A stretch of DNA of 64,000 nt from the NCBI RefSeq assembly GCF_038502225.1, contig NC_091378.1, positions 2,108,539 to 2,172,538 of the forward strand, in the 5' to 3' direction. The notes under the pieces were generated by a model, which saw nothing but the letters and a program-made list of their open reading frames with translations, did no database searches and had not been told where the DNA came from. The first letter of the stretch is position 1. Every line of letters begins with the position of its first letter. The translations under genes and the position numbers were made by a program. Shown here piece by piece: positions 36,688 through 47,521 of the stretch. Source of the DNA: Cherax quadricarinatus. Lineage: Eukaryota > Arthropoda > Malacostraca > Decapoda > Parastacidae.

Positions 36688-36918
36688 ACACACACACGGG
36701 GCCAGGAGCTGTGAATCGACCCCTGCAACCATAAATAGGTGAGTACACACGCACAGAAGAGTAAAGTATTGTAGGCAGGATCCATACATAGCTTTAAGAA
36801 GAGGTACGATAAGGCTCTTGGAGGAGGGAGAGAGTGAACCTTGTAGCGACCATCGAAAAGGCGGGGCCAGGAGCTGTGAATCAACCCGTGCAACCACAAA
36901 TAGGTGAGCACACACACT
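36688..36918 (+). mobile_element. LINE 3' end fragments (two tandem truncated copies)
   Basis: A short terminus (36698-36748: GGGGCCAGGAGCTGTGAATC, then AACCATAAATAGGTGAG) is followed by a longer copy (36770-36918). The longer copy includes CAGGATCCATACATAGCTTT + AAGAAGAGGTACGATAAGGC before the same terminus. That corresponds to the C-terminal codons and 3' UTR of the minus-strand LINE at 39615-40215. Confidence 0.75.
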
Positions 36919-37197
36919 AGCTGTCACCACTGACAAGGATAATCCCTCACCCCAACATTCACATAACCACAACGTAAATAAACCTATGAGATTTTTACTT
37001 ACAGGAATTATTTTCGTTGAACAGTTTAATGGACTGTGAATATGAGTGGGTGAAGAGGTGAAGATAAACTGTGTGTCTGTGACGACAGTAATAGACACTA
37101 GGTGTACACTAAACCCATGCTGTAAACCCCCATTCTGTGTATATTCTTATGTAGCCTTGTGAAGCTCTACACAGAGTGAACATATCTGTATAATAAC

Positions 37198-37460
37198 TGT
37201 TTGGTTTACACAGGGTAGCTTTCTACTGTTTGGTTTACACAGGGTAGCTTTCTACTGTTTGGTTTACACAGGGTAGCTTTCTACTGTTTGGTTTACACAG
37301 GGTAGCTTTCTACTGTTTGGTTTACACAGGGTAGCTTTCTACTGTTTGGTTTACACAGGGTAGCTTTCTACTGTTTGGTTTACACAGGGTAGCTTTCTAC
37401 TGTTTGGTTTACACAGGGTAGCTTTCTACTGTTTGGTTTACACAGGGTAGCTTTCTACAG
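37198..37460. repeat. 29-bp minisatellite
   Basis: Nine nearly identical copies of GGGTAGCTTTCTACTGTTTG + GTTTACACA. The near-absence of variation suggests recent amplification. Confidence 0.97.
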
Positions 37461-37607
37461 TACTTGTGGGTAATACTTTCTATGTTACATATAGTAGTGG
37501 TTGTGGAGTTAGGCTGCCAACAATATTAGTGGGGACCACTAGTGTCATGCTACATCCAGTGGTAGTAAAATAGAAATGGTTATAACTATGATAATATTTT
37601 TTTAAGA

Positions 37608-37735
37608 GGTGGACCGGTAAGCCAGTGGAAGGCCTCGGTCAGATGACCAAAAGGTCCAACGGCGGGTCATCATATGACTAAGACTCGCGTCAGGAAACAC
37701 TTGTCCTGTTTCCTGACAAACTCTACCTAACTTAA
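37608..37735 (+). mobile_element. Dispersed repeat family C
   Basis: GCCTCGGTCAGATGACCAAA, CGGGTCATCATATGACTAAG and CAGGAAACACTTGTCCTGTT align with 44125-44260 (minus) and 21785-21915. Confidence 0.65.
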
Positions 37736-37837
37736 TCTAGTAGTGGTGGAAGTGAGAGAGATAGGCTGCTTTGGTAATGCTTTCTATGCTACGTTCAAGA
37801 ATGATGGGAGGTGAGATAGGACTAGGTTGTCAACAAC

Positions 37838-37925
37838 AGTACTAGGATCACCAACAAGAGTACCAAGATCATCAACAAGAGTACTAGGATCATCAACAAG
37901 AGTACTAGGATCACCTTAAGGATCA
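37838..37925. repeat. 21-bp repeat, 4 copies
   Basis: AAGAGTACTAGGATCATCAA + C in about four imperfect copies. Confidence 0.85.
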
Positions 37926-38032
37926 CCTAAAGGATTCCTGCCCTAATTTTACTAACAATATTTAACATAAAGTTGGGTCAAATCAATACGCATATACCCT
38001 GGATATGGTAGAAAGAAAGGTTTTGGCGATAA

Positions 38033-38301
38033 CTTGACTCAAGAAATCGTAATGACACGATTGCAGTGAAGGGACTTGAGCTAGAGTTCGTCACGGCCAC
38101 GCTAGCTGGAGATTCGTCTGTAAAAACTTGCATTTGTGGTCACAGAGGTGCCTGTGCTAACTTTCCTATGGTGTAGAAATATACCTAGTTGGATGAATCT
38201 TATTGTGGCTAGCTGGTCTAGTGGCTAACGCGACGGGCTGGAGTTTTGAGACTCTATGACCGCGGGTTCAATCCCGGCCGGGGGTATGGTTTGTTTTGAC
38301 G
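38033..38301 (+). mobile_element. tRNA-like element T, full-length copy
   Basis: Begins TTGACTCAAGAAATCGTAAT + GACACGATTGCA and ends in a tRNA-like segment (38204-38290). The tRNA-like part has a good RNA polymerase III box A (TGGTCTAGTGG) and box B (GTTCAATCC), then CCCGGCCGGGGGTATGGTTT. Complete copies elsewhere (55640-55945) end in CACGAAATCGTAATGACACG inverted, so the element has terminal inverted repeats as well as a tRNA-like promoter. It is probably a SINE or a SINE captured by a foldback element, not a working tRNA gene. Confidence 0.75.
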
Positions 38302-38314
38302 ATAACTTACGATG

Positions 38315-38430
38315 TTAGTCTACACGATGTACTGAAGGTACACTTTCTTTGTAACGATGTTAGTCTACAAGATGTACTGAAGGTACACTTTCTTTGTAAC
38401 GATGTTAGTCTACAAGATGTGTAAACTCAA
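38315..38430. repeat. 45-bp repeat, 2.5 copies
   Basis: GATGTTAGTCTACAAGATGT + ACTGAAGGTACACTTTCTTT + GTAAC in near-identical copies. Confidence 0.9.
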
Positions 38431-38633
38431 GGTATATAAATGTCAAGGAATTGAAGTACATTTAAGTCTTAACTTTTTTCTGATGTGACATTAAAGTGGC
38501 AGGAGCATTGCTTGTTTTCCTTGGCTCAGAGATCTGAGATACAGCTAAAGTCTTGCACGTAGTCTAAAATTTTGTGAGTGACGGAGCAAATATTCAAGAT
38601 TTCAAAGGAAAACTTGATAACTAACCATAGAAA

Positions 38634-39110
38634 GTGCCGGATCAGCCAGGTTATGATAGCTGTGTAGGTGTCCTGACCTCCAGCAGCAACAGCCAGGAGT
38701 CATTTGGTCCGGTTCTTACATCCTCTCTTAATGGCTCATTCCTCTCAGTTCTGGAAATAGCCTGGTTGCAAACCTATAAATTATTTCGAGTTTTTCGTGC
38801 GTGGTCCAGGTGGGGCTCCATACTGGGGCAGTGTACTAGTTAATTGGCCTAACATGTAGTATATGTAATGTTTGGAAAGATAACTTATACAGATTCTTGT
38901 TATGTGGTTTTTACATACGACGTTGTATTTCATGTATGTGTGCCTCCAGTGATATACTTGGTCTAATATTTATCCCCAGGTCCTTTTTCTTCATTAATAT
39001 TTGTAGCTGTACTCCATGTCTGGTTTTCTCTCACCTTTAGCCTGCATGACCTAGCATATACTTGGCTTGAACTTTAACAGCTACTTGTTGGATCGTATCT
39101 GCGGTATGTG
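38634..39110 (-). mobile_element. Degenerate LINE/family B mosaic
   Basis: The left edge has family B words (CCAGCAGCAACAGCCAGGAG). From 38760 rightward, phrases such as GTGTGCCTCCAGTGATATAC and CCCCAGGTCCTTTTTCTTCA align with the antisense of the LINE RT region at 52600-52860 (TGTGCCTCAAGTGAGATGCT, CTGAGGTCCTTCTCTTCCAG). Heavily decayed. Confidence 0.5.
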
Positions 39111-39119
39111 AAGGTCTTC

Positions 39120-39320
39120 CTAAGGCATGTTATACGCTCGTCTACCTGGAGTCTACCTGGAGGATCTACCTGGAGTCTACCTGGAGGATCTACCTGGAGG
39201 ATCTACCTGGAGTCTACCTGGAGGGTATTTTGGGGATCAACGCCCCCGCGGCCCGGTCCATGACCAGGCCTCCTGGTGGATCAGGGCCTGATCAACGAGG
39301 CTGTTACTGCTGGCCGCTCG
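39120..39320 (+). mobile_element. Family B fragment preceded by CTACCTGGAG repeats
   Basis: Six or seven CTACCTGGAGTCTACCTGGA / GGAT units (39139-39222) lead into GGGGATCAACGCCCCCGCGG and GATCAGGGCCTGATCAACGA + GGCTGTTACTGCTGGCCGC. The repeated ACCTGGAG is the same word that ends other family B copies. A second short fragment is at 39537-39590. Confidence 0.7.
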
Positions 39321-39614
39321 TAGTCCAACGTAGTCACAGTATTTTGTTTTTACATCATCAGCATAGATATAAGAGTCAATTGTTCCTGGTAGGTCATTTA
39401 TATATTTATATAGGAATGTAGTAGCCTCGTGTTGATATCCGTAACATCCAACTAATTACTATCTCCCATTCTGATATCTCTTCTCTTGCTATTAGTCAGG
39501 TGTTTGCCTTTCACGTATCACCTTATCCACTATACCTGGAGGTATACCTGGAGGGGGTTTCGGGGGTCAACGCCCCCGCCACGTGCCTACTCTTCTATTT
39601 TATATATTAGTCTT

Positions 39615-40215
39615 ATGTATGCGTGTACTCACCTATATATGGCTGCAGGGGTCGGGTCTTAGTCCCCGGCCGCGCCTCTTACCGCTTGCCAAAGTCACTC
39701 CCTCCTAGCCTAATAGGCCCTATCGCACTTGCTCTTAAAACTGTGTATGGAGCCTGCCTCCCCCACTTCCTCACAGAGATCATTCCACTTTCCAACGACC
39801 CTGAGACTGAAGAAATACTTCCTGACATCCTAGCTCATCTGTGTCTGTAACTTCCAGCTGTGTCCCCCAGTTGCTGTATCTTGACTCTTAAACAACCTGT
39901 CCCTGTCTACCATATCAATTCCCCTGGGTATTTGGTATGTTGTTATCATATCTCCTCTGGTTCTTCTTTTATCTAATGTCGTTAGATTCAATTCCACTAA
40001 CTTCTCATCATAGTTCATACCTCTTAAGTCAGGAACTAGTTTTGTTGCGCACCTCTGCACTTTGTCCAGTTTCTTACAATGTTTTCTGAGGTGTAGGTTC
40101 AACACCGGTGCTGCGTACTCCAAAATGGACCTGACATGTTGTATAAAGAACCCGGAAAGACACTTTGTTGAGAGTTCTAAGGTCACGCTTAGACTTGCAT
40201 TGGCTACAGAGGTTA
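39615..40215 (-). mobile_element. LINE (CR1-like) C-terminal RT region and 3' end
   Basis: The minus frame 40186-39830 encodes the region after the RT catalytic core of a non-LTR element: RSILEYAAPVLNLHLRKHCK, KLDKVQRCATKLVPDLRGMN, KLVELNLTTLDKRRTRGDMI. After a frameshift the C-terminus continues (KYFFSLRVVGKWNDL, SIHSFKSKCD) to about 39690. The 3' UTR then ends in the window's commonest dispersed motif (GACCCCTGCAGCCATATATA + GGTGAGTAC). This links the many short CAACCACAAATAGGTGAGTA fragments to one LINE family. No catalytic domain remains. Confidence 0.85.
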
Positions 40216-40224
40216 TTTGGTTGA

Positions 40225-41092
<868 letters not shown>

Positions 41093-41094
<2 letters not shown>

Positions 41095-41675
41095 CTACAA
41101 ACGTTTCTGGTACTTATTAGCAATTCAACAACAAATAGTATGACCCAAGGATGGCATCACTGCTGGCATTTATAGTACGGGCATATTTAATAATCTACCA
41201 CATGATACAAGGACTTATTCCTCTCTATTGTTTACACAACTTTATTATTACCATTTTATCAGTTATATTATTAGTATTGCTTCTAATATGACAATTACTG
41301 TAACATTTATATTAAAAATCGTTCTACATGCCAGCGAATTCAGCAATTGTGTTTACCCTTGAAGATTATAACATTGTGTCGGTTCAGACTTCACACTATT
41401 TTTCTTCTATAAACCTGCAAGTATATCAAATGTTAATTTTAGTTCTGGTTCATATATTCCTTTGTGTACACAACACAATCTAGAGCAAACCTGAGAAGGA
41501 TGCTGGAACACTACCGGGCAACTCAACCATACTGATGCTGTTTTCACAATATATATTTAACTCTTCCTACGGTGACTTTCTGGGTCCACATCCTATTCCT
41601 TCCCAAAGTAGTGGCTTTGAGATAAGAGCTGGGTTATTTTCCACAAAGTGGAGGTAGTGAAGTCAAGGAACAAAT
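41093..41675. other. Unique AT-rich sequence, no gene seen
   Basis: No repeat family, ORF or RNA recognised. It may be upstream sequence of the candidate gene at 42458. Confidence 0.4.
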
Positions 41676-41677
41676 GT

Positions 41678-41715
41678 GGTATATATAAGATAGTTGGTGT
41701 GGAGGTGTGACCAGG
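41678..41715 (+). promoter_or_regulatory. Possible TATA promoter
   Basis: GGTATATATAAGATAG gives a strong TATA box match at 41680-41688. A start would be expected near 41710. It lies about 770 bp upstream of the candidate first exon ATG on the same strand. Single-motif evidence only. Confidence 0.3.
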
Positions 41716-42457
41716 AGAGGTGAGGGAAGGAAGGGCCGGCTGGATGGCTTGATTAGTTGTCACTTGTCAGTGTTGGAGGTAGGATGTATTGTGGTCTGCT
41801 GAGCCTCTCTGCACGTGTTTATGCCTATTTTGCCCTTGTATTGTGGCCTTATCACCAGTAATGATATTACTGTGTGTTTAAAGGATGTGTGTGGGGCTTA
41901 TTTGTACTTGTATTTGATATTACGGGATGGGGAAAGTGTAAATGAGGAAAACAAAGTCAGCACTAGAGAGGACAGCGACACTGGTATTTTGTGCTACGAA
42001 AAAACAAAGCCAGTGATTTTCATCAAATTTATCAGTAACAAAACCGTATGATGACCTTAACATAGATGAAAACACTTAACACTTTAAGGTGGCGTCACTT
42101 GGAGGCTAGACACCTTGCTGGCTCCACTCCTGTTTATCAAGTTGCTCTCAAATGCTTGTGTGTGTGTGAAATTCAAACACATGAATTCCCATAACAATGG
42201 TGACTTTCATAGGTGAGGAGAGAGCAGCAGCAAGTTGTGCTTTGTGGTGAGGTTGCGAGCAGCACTGGTGACTTGATACATCTTGTGGTAACTTGCCGAG
42301 CTGCTGTACAAGTCAGCGTTGAGACTTTGTGGTATTAAGTGCGAGTGACAGAGGGAGGTATGATGAGTCTCCTGCAGTGGAAAAGCGGTTTTGTGTGGCT
42401 TGGAGATTGAATGTCTGGGGTGTACCCGTGTGGGAGGATGCGGCAAGCCTCCAGGGT

Positions 42458-42586
42458 ATGAAGGTGTTGGAGGAGATGGAGGGAGAGGTGACCGCTGGAG
42501 GCGGGGAGAGTGCAGCTCCTGGCTCCCCCCTCCACAATCCTCAAGATATCAACGGTAACCCAACCACACCGGATATGCAACTGCAG
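42458..42586 (+). CDS. Possible first coding exon, unknown protein
   Basis: The frame holds ATG at 42458 and 42476 (the second in GAGATGG context). It ends at CTGCAG followed by GTAAGAAAG, an essentially ideal donor at 42587, in phase 0. The 43 codons give MKVLEEMEGEVTAGGGESAA and then PGSPLHNPQDINGNPTTPDM + QLQ. This is a low-complexity acidic, Gly/Pro/Asn-rich N-terminus of the kind common in nuclear regulators, but I recognise no family. Local GC is higher than in the flanks. The same frame is open upstream to 42329, so a longer exon or 5' UTR is possible. No second exon is evident. The following 600 bp look intronic. Confidence 0.45.
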
Positions 42587-42659
42587 GTAAGAAAGCACCA
42601 ATAAGCTAAGTTCTGTTGCTTTTACGCAGTTCAATTTACAGGCTAAGAGCTCTTCTCTC

Positions 42660-43185
42660 ACCTCAGCTCAACCCTATTTATGGTATCGTACCAACCCTCA
42701 TCGCACAGCCCAACTCTATTCATGGTATCATACCAACCCTCAGGATGATGATGATGTCCTACCTTAATTCAACTCAGCCCTGTTCAAGATATATTAACAA
42801 CCTTCAGAATCCTGCCATCCTTCCTCAGCTTAAACCAGCTCTATTGAAGGTACTACTCTCAGGATACTGTTATCCTTCCTCAAGTCGGCCAGATTCAAGG
42901 TATCTTGCCACCCCAGATGATGCTGTTATCCAACCTCTGTTCAACCTAGTCCTGTTCAAAGTACCACTCCTCTGGATGTTGGTATCCTACCTCAGTTCAG
43001 CCTAGCTTTATCAAAGTTCTACCCGAACCACCAAGGATGCTGTGATCCTACGTAGGTTCAGCTAAGCCCCATCGAAGCTATACTATTTTCCCCCCTCCCT
43101 CAGGATATTATTATCCTACCCCATTTTAGCTCAGCGTCATCAACGGTATACTACCACTCCCCAGGATGGTTTTATCCTACCTGAG
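42660..43185. repeat. Degenerate tandem repeat, about 55-65 bp
   Basis: Repeated phrase pattern: CTCAGCTCAACCCTATT, then GGTATCRTACCAACCCTCA, then GGATG-TGTTATCCTACCTCA. At least seven diverged copies. Probably intronic. Confidence 0.6.
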
Positions 43186-43187
43186 TT

Positions 43188-43450
43188 AATAATAATAATC
43201 TTTATTTCTACAAATACATGTACAAGGTATACAGGCCTACCTGACATCAGTGACATACTAGTATATAGAAAGGCCCTTGTTATGCAGAACATTTCAGACA
43301 AATTAGGTCAGTTTTGTCCCAGGATTCGACCTACACCAGTCGAATAACACCCATCTTACTGATGGGTCAACTTCTTAATGTTTTCCAGCCGTACCGGAGA
43401 TCGACCCCCGGGCCATATTATGAGCTGAGTGCGCTACCGATGGAGATCCT
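43188..43450 (-). mobile_element. tRNA-derived SINE, minus strand
   Basis: A tRNA-like head at the right end (reverse strand: TAGCGCACTCAGCTCATAAT and GGGGGTCGATCTCCGGTACG) is followed by a body with GTCCCAGGATTCGACCTACA (plus strand). It ends at an AATAATAATAAT tail on the left. The same body occurs at 49205-49580. From 43451 to 44120 I see unique sequence and no gene. Confidence 0.65.
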
Positions 43451-44124
43451 ATCATAATTGTACTACCACCTAAGATCTGCCCAGCCATATTTAAGATACT
43501 GCTGCCTCCCAATGATGTTCTCATGCGTATTTCTATCTATTTTCTTATATCTAAGATATGCTGGTTTAAATTAAATTAAGATAGGCTTGGTTAATGTGCG
43601 TTACTTTACATAAACCTATAAAATACGTATTTAAGACATAAGGGCTTCAATATGGGGTGGTTACTATTTTCGTGGGTTAATTTAGGTGAGGCTCACAAAT
43701 TTCTTGCACATTTATTTTATTGGACATAACATGGAGGCGGGACTAATAGGACCAGCCTCGCATAGACTTCCTCGAGATGTGGAGACTGTTAATGGTCTTC
43801 CCAGATGACTTAACCCAAGCAAATTTGACCCTAGAGTTAGCCATCGTGGAATATGACCCTTGTGCTAGTGATGAATGGTTACATGTAAATGCTGATAAAC
43901 TGAAGAATCTGTAACTCAAAGACGAGGCTAAAAATTTCTAATTTACCCAAGGTTACAAACAACAATATGAATAATGTGGTATTAATAGCCTACATATTTG
44001 GGATTTTCACTCCACTTAAGAAAAACTGATCACGATCCTGGTGAATGACTAAACTGATTCAAGAATGGGTATCATACCTAGTATACCCAGTGACTAACCC
44101 TTTCACAGAGCGGCACACTATATT

Positions 44125-44260
44125 TTAACATAGGTAAGGTTTGTCAGGAAGCAGGACAAGTTTTTCCTGATGTGGGTCATATGATGACCCGCAGCTACAG
44201 CTTTTGGTCATCTGACTGAAGCCTTTCGCCGGCTTACCGGCAGGAATCCCTCTGGTATGT
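44125..44260 (-). mobile_element. Dispersed repeat family C, minus strand
   Basis: GTTTGTCAGGAAGCAGGACA, GGGTCATATGATGACCCGCA and TTTTGGTCATCTGACTGAAG reverse-match 37608-37735. Confidence 0.7.
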
Positions 44261-44659
44261 TAGTTGAAGGACTTTCACTGGCTGCATCTACACTTCTGGT
44301 AGTTCAGGCGTTGAAATACTTCAGTGGGCTGGAGAGGAGATCTCCAAGCATTAACACACTTGATAAATCCTGAGAGCTAGTCACTAGTCCCCCTAGTTCA
44401 TAACAGCAACTATCATCCGCTGTACCCTAGCCACACGACCCACCACAATACATAATCACTGTTCAATTAAAATCGTCCTCAGAGGCAACAATCTGCTGTT
44501 GTATTAGCCAATAATTTTGGCTTTAGGGTTCCCGAATTAGTGAACAATTTTAAATCCCTTGATGAGATGTTAGTGTTAACATTTTAAGTTAAAATTCTGC
44601 GTCTTAACTAAGTGCGGTGGTTATATAAACAACACTTGAATTATTAATTGTACAAGTAT

Positions 44660-44780
44660 CTTCACCAGATGCCAGATCAACCAGGCTGCGATGGATATGT
44701 GGGCAGTAAGCCATCAGCAGCAACAGTCTGGTTGACCAGACGAGCCTAGCCCATGGCCCGGCTCCGGGAGTATAAAAACT
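44660..44780 (-). mobile_element. Dispersed repeat family B fragment
   Basis: AGATCAACCAGGCTGCGATG and ATCAGCAGCAACAGTCTGGT + TGACCAGACG. Unique AT-rich sequence without genes lies on both sides (44261-44660 and 44780-44990). Confidence 0.65.
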
Positions 44781-44994
44781 CCGGAATTCATCAAAGGTAT
44801 ATCAAAGGCAAAGGTATTTACGAAATACTCGACATAAGGGTCTCGGTAAGAGATTTGAGAATATATACGAAAATTTCCCACATAGTAACAATACATCTGT
44901 CAACGAGGTGACTCTGGTAAAACAAGAAACATTAAATTCTGGACGTTTATCCCATTTGGTGCGAGATTAAGATGGGATTTTTAACCCCGGAGGG

Positions 44995-45250
44995 TTAGTC
45001 ACCCAGGATAACCCAAGAAAGTCAGTGCGTCATCGAGGACTGTCTGTCTTATTTCCATTGTGGTCCTCAATCTTGTCCCCCCAGGATGCCACCCACACAA
45101 GTCGACTAACTCCCAGGTACCTATTTGCTGCTAGGTGAACAGGACAACAGGTATAAGGAAATGCGTCGAAATGTTTCCACCCACCGGGAATCGAACCCGG
45201 ACCCTCCGTGTGTGAAGCGAGAGCTTTAGCCACCAGGCCACCCCGATTGG
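44995..45250 (-). mobile_element. tRNA-derived SINE with intact-looking tRNA head
   Basis: On the minus strand, 45245-45177 reads like a tRNA: GGTGGCCTGGTGGCTAAAGC, TCTCGCTTCACACACGGAGG, then a T arm with box B GTTCGATTC. It resembles tRNA-Val/CAC by its loop CTTCACA. The body runs leftward through a block whose reverse is CCACCCACACAAGTCGACTA. Box A is near-consensus. A head joined to a body shared with other loci marks it as a SINE rather than a gene. Confidence 0.7.
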
Positions 45251-45494
45251 GCTGTATATTACCACCCCCAGGATACTGTTATCGCACCTAACCTAATTTC
45301 GAAGCTCAGTCCTATCTTAAGTATACTACAACTCAACAGGATGCCACCTACAACAGTTGAGTAATACCCAGGCACATATATACGGCTCAACGAACAAGGG
45401 CGGTATGTTAAAGAAAGACTCCATGTCTCAACCCGCCTGGAAATCGAACTAGGATCCTTGAATGACCCATCCTGGTTTAGCTCTTAAACTCGTA

Positions 45495-45605
45495 GAGGGC
45501 CACATATGCCTGGAGAATGAGTGGTAATCGGGTTTCATCCAAAGGAAGGGAGTGTAGATCCAATTTGTTGGATCAAGAACGCTTCACTGTGAAGGCACCC
45601 TCTTT
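45495..45605 (-). mobile_element. Family A repeat fragment, minus strand
   Basis: GGTAATCGGGTTTCATCCAA and GATCCAATTTGTTGGATCAA + GAACGCTTCACTGTGAAGGC, a diverged reverse copy. Confidence 0.45.
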
Positions 45606-45684
45606 ACGAATATGTTAGACAGACGTGGGAATAGGTGGGTGTGAGTATTGTCTTACATGGGTCAGCAGCGGGTGTGTTCCTATC

Positions 45685-45746
45685 CTCAACATATGGGCGA
45701 TTTAGAGGGGGGTCATCGCCCCCCTCAAAATCGCCCACATGTTGAG
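45685..45746. repeat. Hairpin-forming inverted repeat
   Basis: CTCAACATATGGGCGATTTA + GAGGGGGG is mirrored after a 6-base loop by CCCCCCTCAAAATCGCCCAC + ATGTTGAG: 28-bp arms with two mismatches. Probably a small foldback transposon remnant. Confidence 0.8.
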
Positions 45747-46079
45747 AATATAGCTTTATCAAGCCTCGATAAATATCCTGGTACAACATACGTCATCTAC
45801 GCATTATTGTGCCTATCTTACTCTCTAAGGCTGTTTCTCGATATCTTCTATTTAGGTTAGATTCGGTTAGGCTAGATTAGGTAAGTAGGTGGGTAGACAA
45901 GAACCATCCAGGGAGGCACGACTGTCCTATCCTGGGAGTGAAATTGAAACCTGTTAAAATATTTACACTCTGGCAGGATTAGTGATCTTCTCTTTCACTC
46001 TCACGAACACGTACGTTTACAGGTTAATTTTACAAATTTCTACGCACGTTCGGCATATGTATATCTTTACTTTCCTCTA

Positions 46080-46414
46080 GAGAACGAAAACGCACAATAC
46101 CGTGACTGGAACGATGCACAAATAACCTGTACATAGAAACCGATGACATTTTGCTCCGACTCGGACCTCTAACCAAAGCCATGTATTGTTTATAACGGCT
46201 TGACAAAGCTCCTGGAGAGCGAAACGTTGCCACAATAAAATGTTATATTAGTTGCACTTGTGTCCTTTTATCTAACCATTAACTAGTCACACTAACAAGA
46301 AGGTATATGTACTGGCTCCCTTACCTTCGTGTGTTAGTGTGACTAATGGTCTAAGTCGGATCGAGACGTCGTCACGAAGTTTCTCTCTCCCATGCGCAGG
46401 TTCTTTATGTATTT
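46080..46414. mobile_element. Foldback element related to 2844-2993, with hammerhead-like motif inside
   Basis: Left end CACAATACCGTGACTGGAAC + GATGCACAAATAACC matches 2822-2855. Right end GTCTAAGTCGGATCGAGACG + TCGTCACGAAG matches the right arm there. Between them is a Penelope-like terminal fragment with the ribozyme-like motif at 46197-46231. I see no gene in 45606-46080 apart from the hairpin. Confidence 0.6.
46197..46231 (+). ncRNA. Hammerhead-like motif, U3-A8 type
   Basis: Stem I GGC/GCC, core TTGACAA + A, stem II GCTC/GAGC with a 5-base loop, then GAAACGT and T at the predicted cleavage position. Followed by ACAATAAAA. Confidence 0.5.
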
Positions 46415-46840
46415 CCTATGTTCTTAATAGTTCTTAATCCTCTAATATTGGATACAACAGCACTGTGCTGCTACACTATTCTATATGATAAATAAAGTGG
46501 GAACAAAAGCTGTTTTTCTGCCATGTGTGTGTGGGGGGGGGATACAGGTACACCTGTAACCTGTTTTAAGAGATCTCCGCAACCTGGGGAAAGACTTCTC
46601 TGGCGGTTGACTGGTCAACCAGATTGTTGCTGTTGGCGGTCCGCTGAAAGTCAAGTATGGACTGGACTTCACGCGGACTAAATGACCTTTCGGTCCCACT
46701 GCTGTGTAAATGTTAAGCGTCCCTGCCCACGTAAACATACGGTCCTGCAGGACCACTTGCTTAAGAACAAAGAACTGTGTACATAAGTCAAATGTCTATA
46801 GACGATATTTTACGCCGCCCTCATTTTGTGTTTGATTAGT

Positions 46841-47135
46841 CATTTGATAATGGTCCTGGATAGATCGAAACGTTGTCTGATGATTCTGTCTCCCCGATTT
46901 GTAGGTTGTGAATTTTTCAAGTCATAGACTTATGACTTATTCTTCAGGAAACTCACAAGATGGAGATAAATGGTATAAAATACCGACACCATGTAAAAAT
47001 AGGTACAAATGCAGTATAATGCGATTCTTTATTGACTACGTTTCGTCCATACGGTGGATTTTATCAAATGACGAACAAATACGTTTGCGACGTGATAAAG
47101 CCCACTGTGTGGGCGAAACGTTGTCTCTATTCGTC
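46841..47135. ncRNA. Three decayed hammerhead-like motifs in Penelope-like fragments
   Basis: 46841-46877 (plus, TTGATAA ... GATCGAAACGTTG), 47033-47068 (minus, TTGATAA ... GGACGAAACGTAG) and 47088-47135 (plus, GTGATAA ... GGGCGAAACGTTG). Stem II is kept, but stem I or the 3-8 pair is broken, so these are likely inactive. ATGGTATAAAATACCGACA at 46970-46988 is the terminal motif shared with the Penelope-like insertions. Confidence 0.4.
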
Positions 47136-47369
47136 CATCTCACGAGATCTCAGACCAGGACGCGGGGGTGATGTCAGACATTCTCGAATACGTATGTCAA
47201 CAGGCAGTAATATCCTCTGCACGTACATGTATGTGATGGTTCTAACCATGACTCGTACAGGTTTAGCGCTTCACCTTGGTTATAATAATCCCGGGTTAAC
47301 TTTAATCCGTGTCCACTTTAGTTAACACAGGTTGTAAAAAATTTTATCGCTCACCTTAGCGTGTTATAT

Positions 47370-47470
47370 GTTAATTATCATTATTAACCAGGGGAAAGCG
47401 CTAAATCCCCAAGGGAAGGGGGGTGTTGGGAAATGTGAAAAGCAGATGTGATTCCAAAAAAGGAATCAAG
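47370..47470 (-). mobile_element. Family A fragment, minus strand
   Basis: ATTATCATTATTAACCAGGG + GAAAGCGCTAAATCCCCAAG: reversed tail and terminus of family A. From 47136 to 47369 there is no supported feature. Confidence 0.6.
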
Positions 47471-47521
47471 TCTATGTATACAATGTATGTACAAGAATGG
47501 TATACAATGTATACAATGTTA

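Noticed and set aside
38204..38290. Functional tRNA gene
   Set aside because: Box A and B are good, but the segment recurs with identical long flanks at several loci, so it is a repeat element.
45177..45245. Functional tRNA-Val gene on the minus strand
   Set aside because: Fused to a SINE body found elsewhere. The acceptor stem is not convincingly paired.
46864..46895. A second CTGATGA core at about 46879
   Set aside because: It follows GAAACGTTGT rather than preceding a stem II and GAAA, so the order is wrong for a hammerhead.
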